Shown here one piece after another: positions 1-5,771 of a DNA stretch of 6,054 nucleotides (its first letter is position 1; the number at the start of each line of letters is the position of its first letter). The stretch comes from Faecalibacterium sp. UBA7177 (GTDB lineage: Bacteria > Bacillota > Clostridia > Oscillospirales > Ruminococcaceae): NCBI GenBank assembly GCA_002491225.1, contig DKVN01000166.1, positions 1 through 6,054 of the forward strand, in the 5' to 3' direction. Made by a program: the position numbers and the translations under genes. The notes beneath the pieces were generated by a model. That model saw only the letters and a list, made by a program, of their open reading frames with translations. It was not told the DNA's origin and ran no database searches.

Positions 1-71
1 GATGAACTGAGAAGTTTGTCCGCCAATACACCATAACGGATGAGGCTGCGAGACCAATGTACTAAGATGAT
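1..71 (+). other. 3' tail of an upstream unit (gene not identifiable)
   Basis: This stretch is visibly richer in A and T than the rest of the window and lies directly before a strong terminator, so it is probably the 3' end of an upstream transcript. Only frame 1 stays open from the window edge for more than a few codons: it reads DELRSLSANTP and stops at TAA 34-36, which would leave a 35-base 3' untranslated stretch before the hairpin. Frames 2 and 3 stop at 8-10 and 3-5. Eleven residues are too few to name a protein, and it may equally be non-coding. It does not resemble the 3' end of a tRNA, rRNA or tmRNA. Confidence 0.35.
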
Positions 72-108
72 AAGCACCCGCCTGGCACGGTCAGGCGGGT
101 GCTTTTTT
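72..108 (+). terminator. Intrinsic terminator of the upstream unit
   Basis: A perfect 13-bp stem pairs 72-84 (AAGCACCCGCCTG) with 92-104 (CAGGCGGGTGCTT) around a 7-base loop (85-91). It runs into six T residues at 103-108, the first two of which are in the stem. This is a textbook rho-independent terminator for transcription in the + direction. It separates whatever lies upstream from the racemase gene, which has its own promoter about 80 bases further on. Confidence 0.93.
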
Positions 109-184
109 GTGTTTGGCGGCGGGTGCAGCGGGCAGGTGCGCGGCGGTGCGGGGGGAAATTCGCGCGGGTTTTGCCCTGCCGCCC

Positions 185-213
185 TTGCACTTTGCCCGCT
201 TCCCTCTTATAAT
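185..213 (+). promoter_or_regulatory. SigA/sigma-70 promoter of the racemase gene
   Basis: The -35 box TTGCAC (185-190) and a perfect -10 box TATAAT (208-213) are separated by 17 bases, the ideal spacing. Transcription should start near 220-222, giving a leader of about 36 bases to the ATG at 257. This position excludes translation of the much longer open frame that begins at 107. I see no obvious operator palindrome around it. Confidence 0.88.
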
Positions 214-240
214 AGAAGGGCACAACAAACTGTCAATGCG

Positions 241-248
241 AAAGGGGG
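241..248 (+). promoter_or_regulatory. Ribosome binding site that decides the racemase start
   Basis: AAAGGGGG sits 8 bases before the ATG at 257. The alternative in-frame ATG at 236 would lie only about 15 bases after the predicted transcription start with no well-spaced purine-rich site, so 257 is preferred. Confidence 0.7.
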
Positions 249-256
249 CCGGTGCG

Positions 257-979
257 ATGCCGCAAACGCAGGGCCGCCGCCCGGTGCTGGGGGTGCTGGG
301 CGGGCTGGGGCCGATGAGCTCGGTGTATTTTTACGAGATGCTCACCACCCACACCCCCGCCAGGCGGGATCAGGACCATCTGGACATCATCCTCTCAAGC
401 CGGGCCTCCACCCCCGACCGCACCGCCTACATCCTGGGCGAGAGCGAGGAGGATCCCTTTGCTACGATGGAGCGGGACGCCGAGATGCTGGTGCAGTACG
501 GGGCCACCCTGCTCGCCATCCCCTGCAACACGGCGCACTATTTTTACGACCGGCTGGCCCGCAGCCTGCCGGTGCCGATCCTCAACATGGTGCGGCTGAC
601 CGTGCAGCGGGCCAAGGCCGGGGGCTGCAAGCGCTTAGGGATTTTGGCCACCACCGGCACGGTGGACAGCCACACCTACCAGCGAATGTGCAAGGCCGAG
701 GGGCTGGACTGTGTGCTGCCCTCGGCCCAGCATCAACGGGGCCTGATGGAGATCATCTACGGCCAGATCAAGCGCGGGCAGCCCGCCGACATGGCCGCCT
801 TCGCCGCCATCGCGGAGGACCTGCGGGCCGCGGGCTGCGAGCGGGCGGTGCTGGGCTGCACCGAGCTGAGCCTGATCAAGCGGGATCAGCAGCTCACCGA
901 CCCCTTCTTTTTGGACAGCACCGAGGTGCTTGCCAAAGAGGCGCTGCTCGCCTGCGGGATCACTCCGGTCGGGTTTTGA
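257..979 (+). CDS. Aspartate/glutamate racemase family protein
   Basis: This 240-residue cytoplasmic enzyme belongs to the PLP-independent Asp/Glu racemase superfamily (aspartate racemase, RacD/YgeA-like), which interconverts L- and D-amino acids with two cysteines acting as acid and base. Both catalytic cysteines are visible: C90 in AIPCNTAHY and C201 in LGCTEL. The N-terminal GVLGGLGPMSS loop (12-22) is typical of the aspartate racemase branch, as is the length. The start follows from the promoter at 185-213 and the AAAGGGGG site; an upstream in-frame ATG at 236 would add only seven residues. The gene seems to be transcribed alone, with an 87-base gap before metG. D-aspartate for peptidoglycan cross-bridges or D-glutamate supply are possible roles. 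The substrate cannot be read from the sequence, because characterised relatives include broad-specificity amino acid racemases. Confidence 0.9.
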   Translation: MPQTQGRRPVLGVLGGLGPMSSVYFYEMLTTHTPARRDQDHLDIILSSRASTPDRTAYILGESEEDPFATMERDAEMLVQYGATLLAIPCNTAHYFYDRLARSLPVPILNMVRLTVQRAKAGGCKRLGILATTGTVDSHTYQRMCKAEGLDCVLPSAQHQRGLMEIIYGQIKRGQPADMAAFAAIAEDLRAAGCERAVLGCTELSLIKRDQQLTDPFFLDSTEVLAKEALLACGITPVGF

Positions 980-1066
980 GCGGGCGGGCCGAAAAGAAGC
1001 GGGAAAGCGTCAAAAGCATTTGAGACGATTATTTTAAGAATAGAAAAGAAGGAGCGCAACACGCCT
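980..1066 (+). promoter_or_regulatory. A-rich racemase-metG spacer with metG ribosome site
   Basis: The 87 bases from the racemase stop to metG become markedly AT-rich from about 1010, unlike the flanking genes, which fits a promoter or leader. I find no convincing -35/-10 pair: TATTTT at 1030-1035 and TTGAGA at 1020-1025 are poorly partnered. There is no hairpin with a T tract to end the racemase transcript, so read-through into metG is possible. A purine-rich AAGAAGGAG (1046-1054) is the metG ribosome site, 12 bases before the ATG. No T-box leader is visible, as the gap is too short for one. Confidence 0.5.
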
Positions 1067-3052
1067 ATGCCATCCAAAAACACCTTTACCATCACCACCC
1101 CCATCTACTACCCCAGCGACAAGCTGCACATCGGCCACAGCTACACCACCGTGGCCTGCGACGCTCTGGCCCGGTTTGCCCGCATGGAGGGCAAGGAGGT
1201 ACTCTTCCTGACCGGCACCGACGAGCACGGCCAGAAGATCATGGACAAGGCCGCCGCCAAGGGGGTGACCCCGCAGGCCTATGTGGACGAGATTGTCGCC
1301 GGGATCAAGGACCTCTGGAAGCTGCTGGACATCAGCTACGATCGGTTCATCCGCACCACCGACGCCTGCCATGTCGAGACCTGCCAGAAAATTTTTACCC
1401 GGCTGTACGAGCAGGGGGACATCTACAAGGGGGTCTACAAGGGCCACTACTGCAAGCCCTGCGAGAGCTTCTGGACCGACAGCCAGCTGGTGGACGGCAA
1501 GTGCCCCGACTGCGGCCGCGAGGTGTATGAGGCCGAGGAGGAGGCCTATTTCTTCAAAACCGGCAAGTATGCCGACCGGCTGCTCAAGCTCTACGAGGAC
1601 AACCCCGCCTTCATCCAGCCCGAGAGCCGCAAAAACGAGATGATCGCCTTTATCAAGCAGGGCCTGCAGGACACCTGTGTCTCCCGCACCACCGTGCCCT
1701 GGGGCATCCCGGTGCCGTTTGATCCAAAGCACACGATGTATGTCTGGGTGGACGCGCTCTCCAACTACATCTCGGCGCTGGGCTACGGCAACAGCCAGTA
1801 CCACGATTACGAAAAATTCTGGCCCGCCGACCTGCACATGGTGGGCAAGGAGATTTTGCGGTTCCACACCATCCTCTGGCCCGCCATGCTGATGGCGCTG
1901 GACCTGCCGCTGCCCCAGCGGGTGTTCGGCCACGGCTGGCTGCTGCTGGAGGGCGGCAAGATGAGCAAATCCAAGGGTAACGTGGTCGACCCGGTGGTTT
2001 TGTGCAGCCGGTACGGGGTGGACGCGATCCGGTACTTTTTGCTGCGGGAGATCCCGTTCGGCAACGACGGGGTGTTTACCAACGAGGCGCTGATCGCCCG
2101 CATCAACGCCGACCTCGCCAACGACCTGGGCAACCTGCTCAGCCGCACGGTGGCGATGGTGGAAAAGTACTTTGGCGGCACTCTGCCCGGCCCCGAGGGC
2201 CGCGCCGCGGGCGAGTTCGACGAGGCCCTGATCGAGACCGTCTCGGCCATGCCCGGCAAGGCCTCGGCCGCGATGGAGCAGCTGCTGATCCCGCAGGCGC
2301 TGCAGGAGGTGTTCCGGGCGATCCAGCGGGCCAACAAGTACATCGACGAGACCGCCCCCTGGGCGCTGGCCAAGGCCGAGGAACACCGCCCGCGGCTGGC
2401 CGGGGTGCTCTACAACCTCTGCGAGAGCCTGCGGTTTGCGGCGGTGCTGCTGGCGCCCTTCCTGCCCGGCACCGCGCCCAAGATCGCGGCCCAGCTGGGC
2501 CTTGCCGAAAACGACCCCGCCCTGCGGTATGAGGGCCTCGCCTTCGGCAGCGTGGCCAGCTACACCGTGCACAAGGGGGAGGCGCTCTTCCCGCGGATCG
2601 ACCCGGAGAAGGAGCTGGCCGCCCTGGCCGCCGAGCACGCGGCTGCCGCGCCCGCGCCGGAAAAGGCCGCCGAAAAGCCCGCGGCCCCCGCTGCCGAGGC
2701 CGCGCCGCAGGAGCACCAGCCCGAGATCAGCATTGACGACTTTGCCAAATGCGAGATCCGGGTGGCGAAGGTGCTGGAGTGCGAGAAGCTGGCCGAGAGC
2801 AAAAAGCTGCTCAAGTTCCGGCTGTTTGACGGCGAGCGGGAGCGCACCATCCTCTCCGGCATCGCCAAGTGGTACAGCCCGGAGCAGTTAGTGGGCAAAA
2901 ATGTCTGCATCGTGGCGAACCTGGCCCCCCGCCCGATGATGAAGGGCAAGTACCTCAGCGAGGGGATGATCCTCTCGGCCGAGGACGACGAGGACAACGT
3001 GACGGTGGTGACCCTGCCCGACAGCGTCAAGCCCGGCAGCCTGCTGGGATGA
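1067..3052 (+). CDS. metG: Methionyl-tRNA synthetase with C-terminal tRNA-binding domain
   Basis: MetRS (EC 6.1.1.10) attaches methionine to elongator and initiator tRNA-Met using ATP in the cytoplasm. The 661 residues match the usual length of the long bacterial form. The class I catalytic domain shows the HIGH signature at 21-24 and KMSKS at 298-302. The connective insertion has one four-cysteine zinc knuckle (C129, C132, C146, C149). The anticodon-binding helical domain spans roughly 340-500, with WALAKAEE near 432-439. An Ala/Pro/Glu-rich linker (about 515-552) leads to an OB-fold tRNA-binding/dimerisation domain at 553-661 (IDDFAKCEIRVAKVLECEKL, LAPRPMMKGKYLSEGM), related to Trbp111/EMAPII. 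The start is set by AAGAAGGAG upstream and the immediate TFTITTPIYYPS motif. The stop overlaps the tatD start, so metG probably heads an operon. A T-box leader is absent. Confidence 0.98.
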   Translation: MPSKNTFTITTPIYYPSDKLHIGHSYTTVACDALARFARMEGKEVLFLTGTDEHGQKIMDKAAAKGVTPQAYVDEIVAGIKDLWKLLDISYDRFIRTTDACHVETCQKIFTRLYEQGDIYKGVYKGHYCKPCESFWTDSQLVDGKCPDCGREVYEAEEEAYFFKTGKYADRLLKLYEDNPAFIQPESRKNEMIAFIKQGLQDTCVSRTTVPWGIPVPFDPKHTMYVWVDALSNYISALGYGNSQYHDYEKFWPADLHMVGKEILRFHTILWPAMLMALDLPLPQRVFGHGWLLLEGGKMSKSKGNVVDPVVLCSRYGVDAIRYFLLREIPFGNDGVFTNEALIARINADLANDLGNLLSRTVAMVEKYFGGTLPGPEGRAAGEFDEALIETVSAMPGKASAAMEQLLIPQALQEVFRAIQRANKYIDETAPWALAKAEEHRPRLAGVLYNLCESLRFAAVLLAPFLPGTAPKIAAQLGLAENDPALRYEGLAFGSVASYTVHKGEALFPRIDPEKELAALAAEHAAAAPAPEKAAEKPAAPAAEAAPQEHQPEISIDDFAKCEIRVAKVLECEKLAESKKLLKFRLFDGERERTILSGIAKWYSPEQLVGKNVCIVANLAPRPMMKGKYLSEGMILSAEDDEDNVTVVTLPDSVKPGSLLG

Positions 3053-3945
3053 GCGGCGGCGGTATGAGTGTGAACGAGCCAAACCGCGCCGCGCCGGACG
3101 TCGGTGCGCCGGAGGCCGCGCAGAGCGGCCCAACGGCCACCCCGGCCCCCGGGCCCATCTTTGACAGCCACGCCCACTATACTAGCCATCAGTTTGACCG
3201 GGACCGGGATGAGCTGCTGGCCAGCCTGCCGGGGTTGGGGGTGGCGGGCGTCATCGAGTGCGGCACCCATCTCGAGACCGGGCGCGCGGCGGTGGCGCTG
3301 GCCCACCGATACCCGTTTGTCTGGGCGGCGGTGGGCATCCACCCCGAGAGCCTGATCGAGGAAGACGCCGCCACCCAAACCCAGTTTGGCGGCGACTGGA
3401 GGGCCGAGCTGGCCGCCCTGCGCCCCCTGTATGAGGACGAGCGGGTGGTGGCCATCGGCGAGTGCGGGCTGGACTACCACTGGCCGGTGCCGAAGGAGGC
3501 CCAGCTGGCCCTGTTTGAGGCCGAGCTGCGGCTGGCGCTCGAGCTGGACAAACCCATCATCGTGCACGACCGCGAGGCCCACGCCGACACCTACGCCCTG
3601 CTGCGAAAGTATCAGCCCAAGGGGGTGCTGCACTGCTTTAGCGGCAGCGCCGAGGACGCGCTCTGGCTGGCAAGGCAGGGCATGTACATCGGGTTTGGCG
3701 GGGCGGCCACCTTCAAGGGGGCCAAGCGGGCAGTAAAGGCCGCGGCGGCCCTGCCCGAGGAGGCCCTGCTGCTCGAGACCGACTGCCCCTACATGGCCCC
3801 CGAGCCCTGCCGGGGACAGCGGTGCCACTCCGGCCTGATCGCCCACACGGCGGCCTTTTTGGCCGAACTGCGGGGGGTACCGGCGGCCGGGCTGCTGCGC
3901 AGCACCGACCGGAACGCCCGGCGGCTGTTTGGGCTGGCGGAATAG
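3049..3945 (+). CDS. tatD: TatD-family metal-dependent deoxyribonuclease
   Basis: TatD enzymes are amidohydrolase-fold, divalent-metal 3'-5' exonucleases acting in the cytoplasm on DNA, linked to DNA repair and quality control. All metal-site motifs are present in this 298-residue product: DSHAHY (H41, H43), GECGLDYH (E138), IVHDREA (H173), LHCFSGS (H195) and ETDCPY (D245). The C-terminal ATDRNARRLF-type ending (here STDRNARRLFGL) is also typical. The ATG at 3049 overlaps the metG TGA as ATGA, which suggests translational coupling; no strong ribosome site is seen. An in-frame ATG at 3064 is an alternative and would shorten the protein by five residues. The first 36 residues before IFDSHAHY are an Ala/Pro-rich extension absent from typical family members of about 255-265 residues. 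A neighbouring metG-tatD pair is common in bacteria. Confidence 0.96.
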   Translation: MSGGGMSVNEPNRAAPDVGAPEAAQSGPTATPAPGPIFDSHAHYTSHQFDRDRDELLASLPGLGVAGVIECGTHLETGRAAVALAHRYPFVWAAVGIHPESLIEEDAATQTQFGGDWRAELAALRPLYEDERVVAIGECGLDYHWPVPKEAQLALFEAELRLALELDKPIIVHDREAHADTYALLRKYQPKGVLHCFSGSAEDALWLARQGMYIGFGGAATFKGAKRAVKAAAALPEEALLLETDCPYMAPEPCRGQRCHSGLIAHTAAFLAELRGVPAAGLLRSTDRNARRLFGLAE

Positions 3946-4079
3946 CGGCCGCAAAGGACCGCCCTGCCAAAAAAGGCCGACCGCTCCCCTGCCCCGGCCT
4001 GTCAAACGCGGGGCGGGAATGATCCGGCTGAAACGCCGCCCGCATTCCAAAAACAACACAAAAACAGGAGGAATCACCC
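3946..4079 (+). promoter_or_regulatory. tatD-orf76 spacer with alternative hairpins and a strong ribosome site
   Basis: This 134-base gap has no clear promoter and no T-tract terminator, so the downstream genes are probably reached by read-through from metG-tatD. Two GC-rich stems share bases and cannot form together. The first pairs 3988-3996 with 4009-4017 (nine pairs including one G-U, 12-base loop). The second pairs GGGCGG 4011-4016 with CCGCCC 4036-4041 (19-base loop). The last 35 bases switch to an A-rich, unstructured stretch ending in a near-perfect ribosome site, AGGAGGA (4066-4072), eight to nine bases before the ATG. GC-rich DNA gives such stems by chance, so a regulatory role is only a guess. 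Confidence 0.4.
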
Positions 4080-4310
4080 ATGAAAGCGCGGATCCCCAAA
4101 CATCGCGAGTTTATCATCAATTTTGGCGAGCAGGCCGACGACGCCCGCAGCCAGGAGGCCTGGGACAAGCTGAACGCCATTGTCGAGGAGTACAAGAAGG
4201 CCCACAACGGCCGCAGCGTCTACGAGCCCACCTTTATCGAGGACACCGAGGAGCAGGTCAAGGCGCTGCAGGCCGAGTACGGCTTTACCTATACCATCGA
4301 GGAGCGCTGA
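4080..4310 (+). CDS. Small hydrophilic protein of unknown function (76 residues)
   Basis: I do not recognise this protein. It is 76 residues, soluble, highly charged and net acidic, with no signal peptide, membrane segment, cysteine or metal motif. The first third (MKARIPKHREFIINFGEQAD) looks like a beta/loop segment. Residues about 22-42 (RSQEAWDKLNAIVEEYKKAH) and about 55-68 (DTEEQVKALQAEYG) look helical, and the C-terminus is FTYTIEER. The gene is supported by a near-perfect AGGAGGA ribosome site, third-position GC like its neighbours, and its place between tatD and bioY with a 45-base gap to bioY. It is too short for a known enzyme class; a small regulatory or adaptor protein is possible but unproven. 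Confidence 0.8.
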   Translation: MKARIPKHREFIINFGEQADDARSQEAWDKLNAIVEEYKKAHNGRSVYEPTFIEDTEEQVKALQAEYGFTYTIEER

Positions 4311-4340
4311 CCTTTTTGGCAGTCACACAGCCAAGGAACA

Positions 4341-4348
4341 AGAGGGGG
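4341..4348 (+). promoter_or_regulatory. Ribosome binding site of bioY
   Basis: AGAGGGGG lies seven bases before the ATG at 4356 and supports that start. The 45 bases between orf76 and bioY hold no recognisable promoter or BirA-type operator palindrome. Confidence 0.7.
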
Positions 4349-4355
4349 AACAGGC

Positions 4356-4907
4356 ATGGCAAGCCACACCAACACACCGTCCCGCACCCGCGCGATGGTG
4401 AACGCGGCGCTCTGCGCGGCGCTGCTCTGCGTCATCTCGCCCTGGTCGGTGGTGATCGGCCCGGTGAGCCTGACCCTGGGGGTCTTTGGGGTGTTTTACG
4501 CCGGGGCGATGCTCTCGCCAGGCTACGCCGCCGGGGCGGTGGCGGTCTACCTCGCGCTCGCGGGGATGGGGCTGCCGGTGATCAGCAATTTCCGCTCGGG
4601 CCCGGCGGCGCTGTTTGGGCCGACCGGCGGCTATCTGCTGGCCTACCCGGTGATGGCGCTGCTGGTTGCGCTGGCCAAAAAGCGCAGCGGGCGGCCCTGG
4701 GCGCTGGCGCTGAGCGTTGCGGCCTCGCTGGCCGTGCTGTACGGCTTTGGCACTGCCTGGTTTATGGCGGTGACCGGCACCCCCCTGCTGCAGAGCCTTG
4801 TCGCCTGCGTTTTCCCCTTTATAGTGCCGGACGCCTGCAAGGGCGCGGCGGCGCTGGCCTTGGCGGGCGCGCTGCAAAAACGACTGCCCGCGCTGCGCCC
4901 GGCCTGA
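4356..4907 (+). CDS. bioY: BioY family biotin transporter, ECF substrate-binding (S) component
   Basis: BioY is an integral membrane protein that binds biotin with high affinity and works with the ECF energising module (transmembrane EcfT and ATPases EcfA1/A2). The 183 residues match the family length and form about six hydrophobic segments (roughly 14-29, 33-51, 56-75, 84-108, 115-139, 146-172). Family landmarks are visible: the first loop GPVSLTLGVFGVFYAG (35-50), the signature GLPVISNFRSGPAALFGPTGGYL (72-94), and the last-helix PFIVPDACKGAAALALAG with D160 and K162. No EcfA or EcfT gene is adjacent, so it should be a group II S component that shares a module encoded elsewhere. The start is set by AGAGGGGG. 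It is the last gene of the presumed metG operon, followed within 31 bases by a terminator. No biotin synthesis gene is nearby; the cell may depend on imported biotin, though this is an inference. Confidence 0.94.
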   Translation: MASHTNTPSRTRAMVNAALCAALLCVISPWSVVIGPVSLTLGVFGVFYAGAMLSPGYAAGAVAVYLALAGMGLPVISNFRSGPAALFGPTGGYLLAYPVMALLVALAKKRSGRPWALALSVAASLAVLYGFGTAWFMAVTGTPLLQSLVACVFPFIVPDACKGAAALALAGALQKRLPALRPA

Positions 4908-4937
4908 GCGGATGTTTCATATTCTCAATACCTTAAT

Positions 4938-4975
4938 GCGCCGCTGCCCAACATTCCGGACGGCGGTGCTTTTTT
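4938..4975 (+). terminator. Intrinsic terminator after bioY
   Basis: A 9-bp stem pairs 4938-4946 with 4961-4969 (two G-U pairs, otherwise G-C) around a 14-base loop. It is followed at once by six T residues (4970-4975) and a second T5 tract at 4978-4982. It should end the metG-tatD-orf76-bioY transcript. The opposite strand has no T tract after the stem, so it works in one direction only. Confidence 0.85.
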
Positions 4976-5000
4976 CCTTTTTCTGACCTGCAAAACGCCC

Positions 5001-5029
5001 TTTACAACCCGCCAAAATCGCCGTATAAT
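5001..5029 (+). promoter_or_regulatory. SigA/sigma-70 promoter of the HEPN-like gene
   Basis: TTTACA (5001-5006) and a perfect TATAAT (5024-5029) are 17 bases apart. Transcription should begin near 5036, leaving a leader of about 30 bases with GGGAGGG (5054-5060) six bases before the ATG at 5067. It lies directly after the bioY terminator, so it marks a new transcription unit that may extend into feoAB. Confidence 0.88.
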
Positions 5030-5066
5030 CGACCTGTACAGACGAAAGCGGACGGGAGGGCGGCGG

Positions 5067-5636
5067 ATGCAGCGGCTGCAGGAGACCTTTTTTGAGGAGT
5101 ACAAGCGCACCGACGCGCTCTGCCGGGAGATGCTTGCGGCCGAGCGCGGGGTGAGCGAGTACATCGAGCAGATGCAGGCCGCCGAGGACGAGGGCAAGCA
5201 GCGGGTGCCGGGCTGGCAGGACGACTACTACGCCCTCAAGCACCTGCGCTGGCTGCGCAACCAGATTGCCCACGAGCCCGGCGGGGGGGACTGCACCGAC
5301 GCAGACCTCGCGCAGCTGCGCGGCTTTCACCAGCGGGTGCTGGCGCGGGAGGACCCGCTGGCCCTGCTGTACCAGGCGCGTAAAGCGCGCGCGGCCCGGT
5401 GGGCGGCAAACGCTGCCCCGGCCCGCCCGCCCCAGAGCCCCAAAACGAGCGCCAACGCCGGGCGCGGCACGGCAGGGCAGGCGCGCGCGGCCTATGCCGC
5501 CCAGCAGCCGACCCTCCGCGGCAGCGCAAAACGTGCCCGCGGCAAGCGGCAGGGCCCCGGGCTGCGGGTGATTCTCTGCGCGGTGGTGCTGGCGCTGCTG
5601 TTTTTGGGGCTGTGCGGGTATCTGCTGTGGGGTTAA
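5067..5636 (+). CDS. Tail-anchored protein with HEPN-like RNxxxH motif, function unknown
   Basis: I cannot name this 189-residue protein. Its N-terminal part (about 1-105) is predicted largely helical and acidic. It contains LKHLRWLRNQIAHEPG (57-72), where R64, N65 and H69 match the R-N-x3-H (RX4H) pattern of HEPN-type domains, many of which are RNases in toxin-antitoxin and defence systems. A long Ala/Arg/Pro-rich, strongly basic linker (about 104-165) carries no other recognisable domain. A single hydrophobic segment (166-188) ends at the C-terminus, just before the stop, with basic residues preceding it. This predicts a tail-anchored protein with its N-terminal domain in the cytoplasm. It has its own promoter and a GGGAGGG ribosome site, and no partner antitoxin gene (such as a MNT nucleotidyltransferase) is adjacent. 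The RNxxxH motif also occurs in non-catalytic helical domains, so nuclease activity is only a possibility. Confidence 0.85.
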   Translation: MQRLQETFFEEYKRTDALCREMLAAERGVSEYIEQMQAAEDEGKQRVPGWQDDYYALKHLRWLRNQIAHEPGGGDCTDADLAQLRGFHQRVLAREDPLALLYQARKARAARWAANAAPARPPQSPKTSANAGRGTAGQARAAYAAQQPTLRGSAKRARGKRQGPGLRVILCAVVLALLFLGLCGYLLWG

Positions 5637-5771
5637 GCGCCCCGCTCACACAAAAACTGCAAAGGCCCCCAAAACGGGCTTTGGCATAGAGGGAACAGGC
5701 GGTTTCCGGCGCAGCGCGCCGGGGATCGGCAAAAAGGCAAACGGGAACAAGAGGGAGAGGGAGAAACGCAT
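5637..5771 (+). promoter_or_regulatory. Structured leader before feoA
   Basis: The 135 bases between the HEPN-like gene and feoA hold no convincing promoter and no classical terminator. Two inverted repeats are visible. The first is an imperfect stem, 5658-5668 with 5676-5686, of ten pairs with one bulged G on each side and a 7-base loop; no T tract follows. The second is CCGGCGC (5706-5712) with GCGCCGG (5716-5722), a perfect 7-bp stem with an AGC loop, extendable outward by T-G, T-G and T-A pairs. Purine repeats then lead to the AGGGAG ribosome site (5758-5763), eight bases before the feoA ATG. Candidates are an iron-responsive operator, an mRNA structure affecting feoA expression, or weak termination of the upstream gene. 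No canonical Fur box is apparent. Confidence 0.45.

Noticed and set aside
40..1023. 327-codon + strand frame overlapping the racemase
   Set aside because: It is low-complexity Gly/Arg/Ala-rich, begins upstream of the terminator and promoter, and is out of frame with the racemase that carries both catalytic cysteines.
2640..2712. Repetitive GCC/GCG-rich stretch in metG as a possible DNA repeat
   Set aside because: It encodes the in-frame Ala/Pro/Glu linker between the synthetase body and the tRNA-binding domain, a usual flexible tether.
1034..2716. 560-codon open frame on the - strand across metG
   Set aside because: It lies opposite a certain MetRS gene and is rich in Gly/Leu/Val/His repeats typical of the antisense of GC-rich codons, with no domain or ribosome site. 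Long antisense frames are expected at this base composition.
3945..3952. GCGGCCGC palindrome just after tatD
   Set aside because: An 8-base palindrome in GC-rich DNA is unremarkable, and nothing around it suggests an operator or attachment site.
2560..4077. 505-codon open frame on the - strand across the end of metG and tatD
   Set aside because: It spans two well-supported genes and their junction in antisense and shows no recognisable motif; it is a composition artefact.
3929..4936. 335-codon + strand frame across orf76 and bioY
   Set aside because: Its Arg/Gly-rich translation is the shifted frame of two better-supported genes. BioY signatures lie in another frame.
5658..5686. Possible terminator after the HEPN-like gene
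   Set aside because: The stem is interrupted by two bulges and no T tract follows, so I list it only as leader structure.
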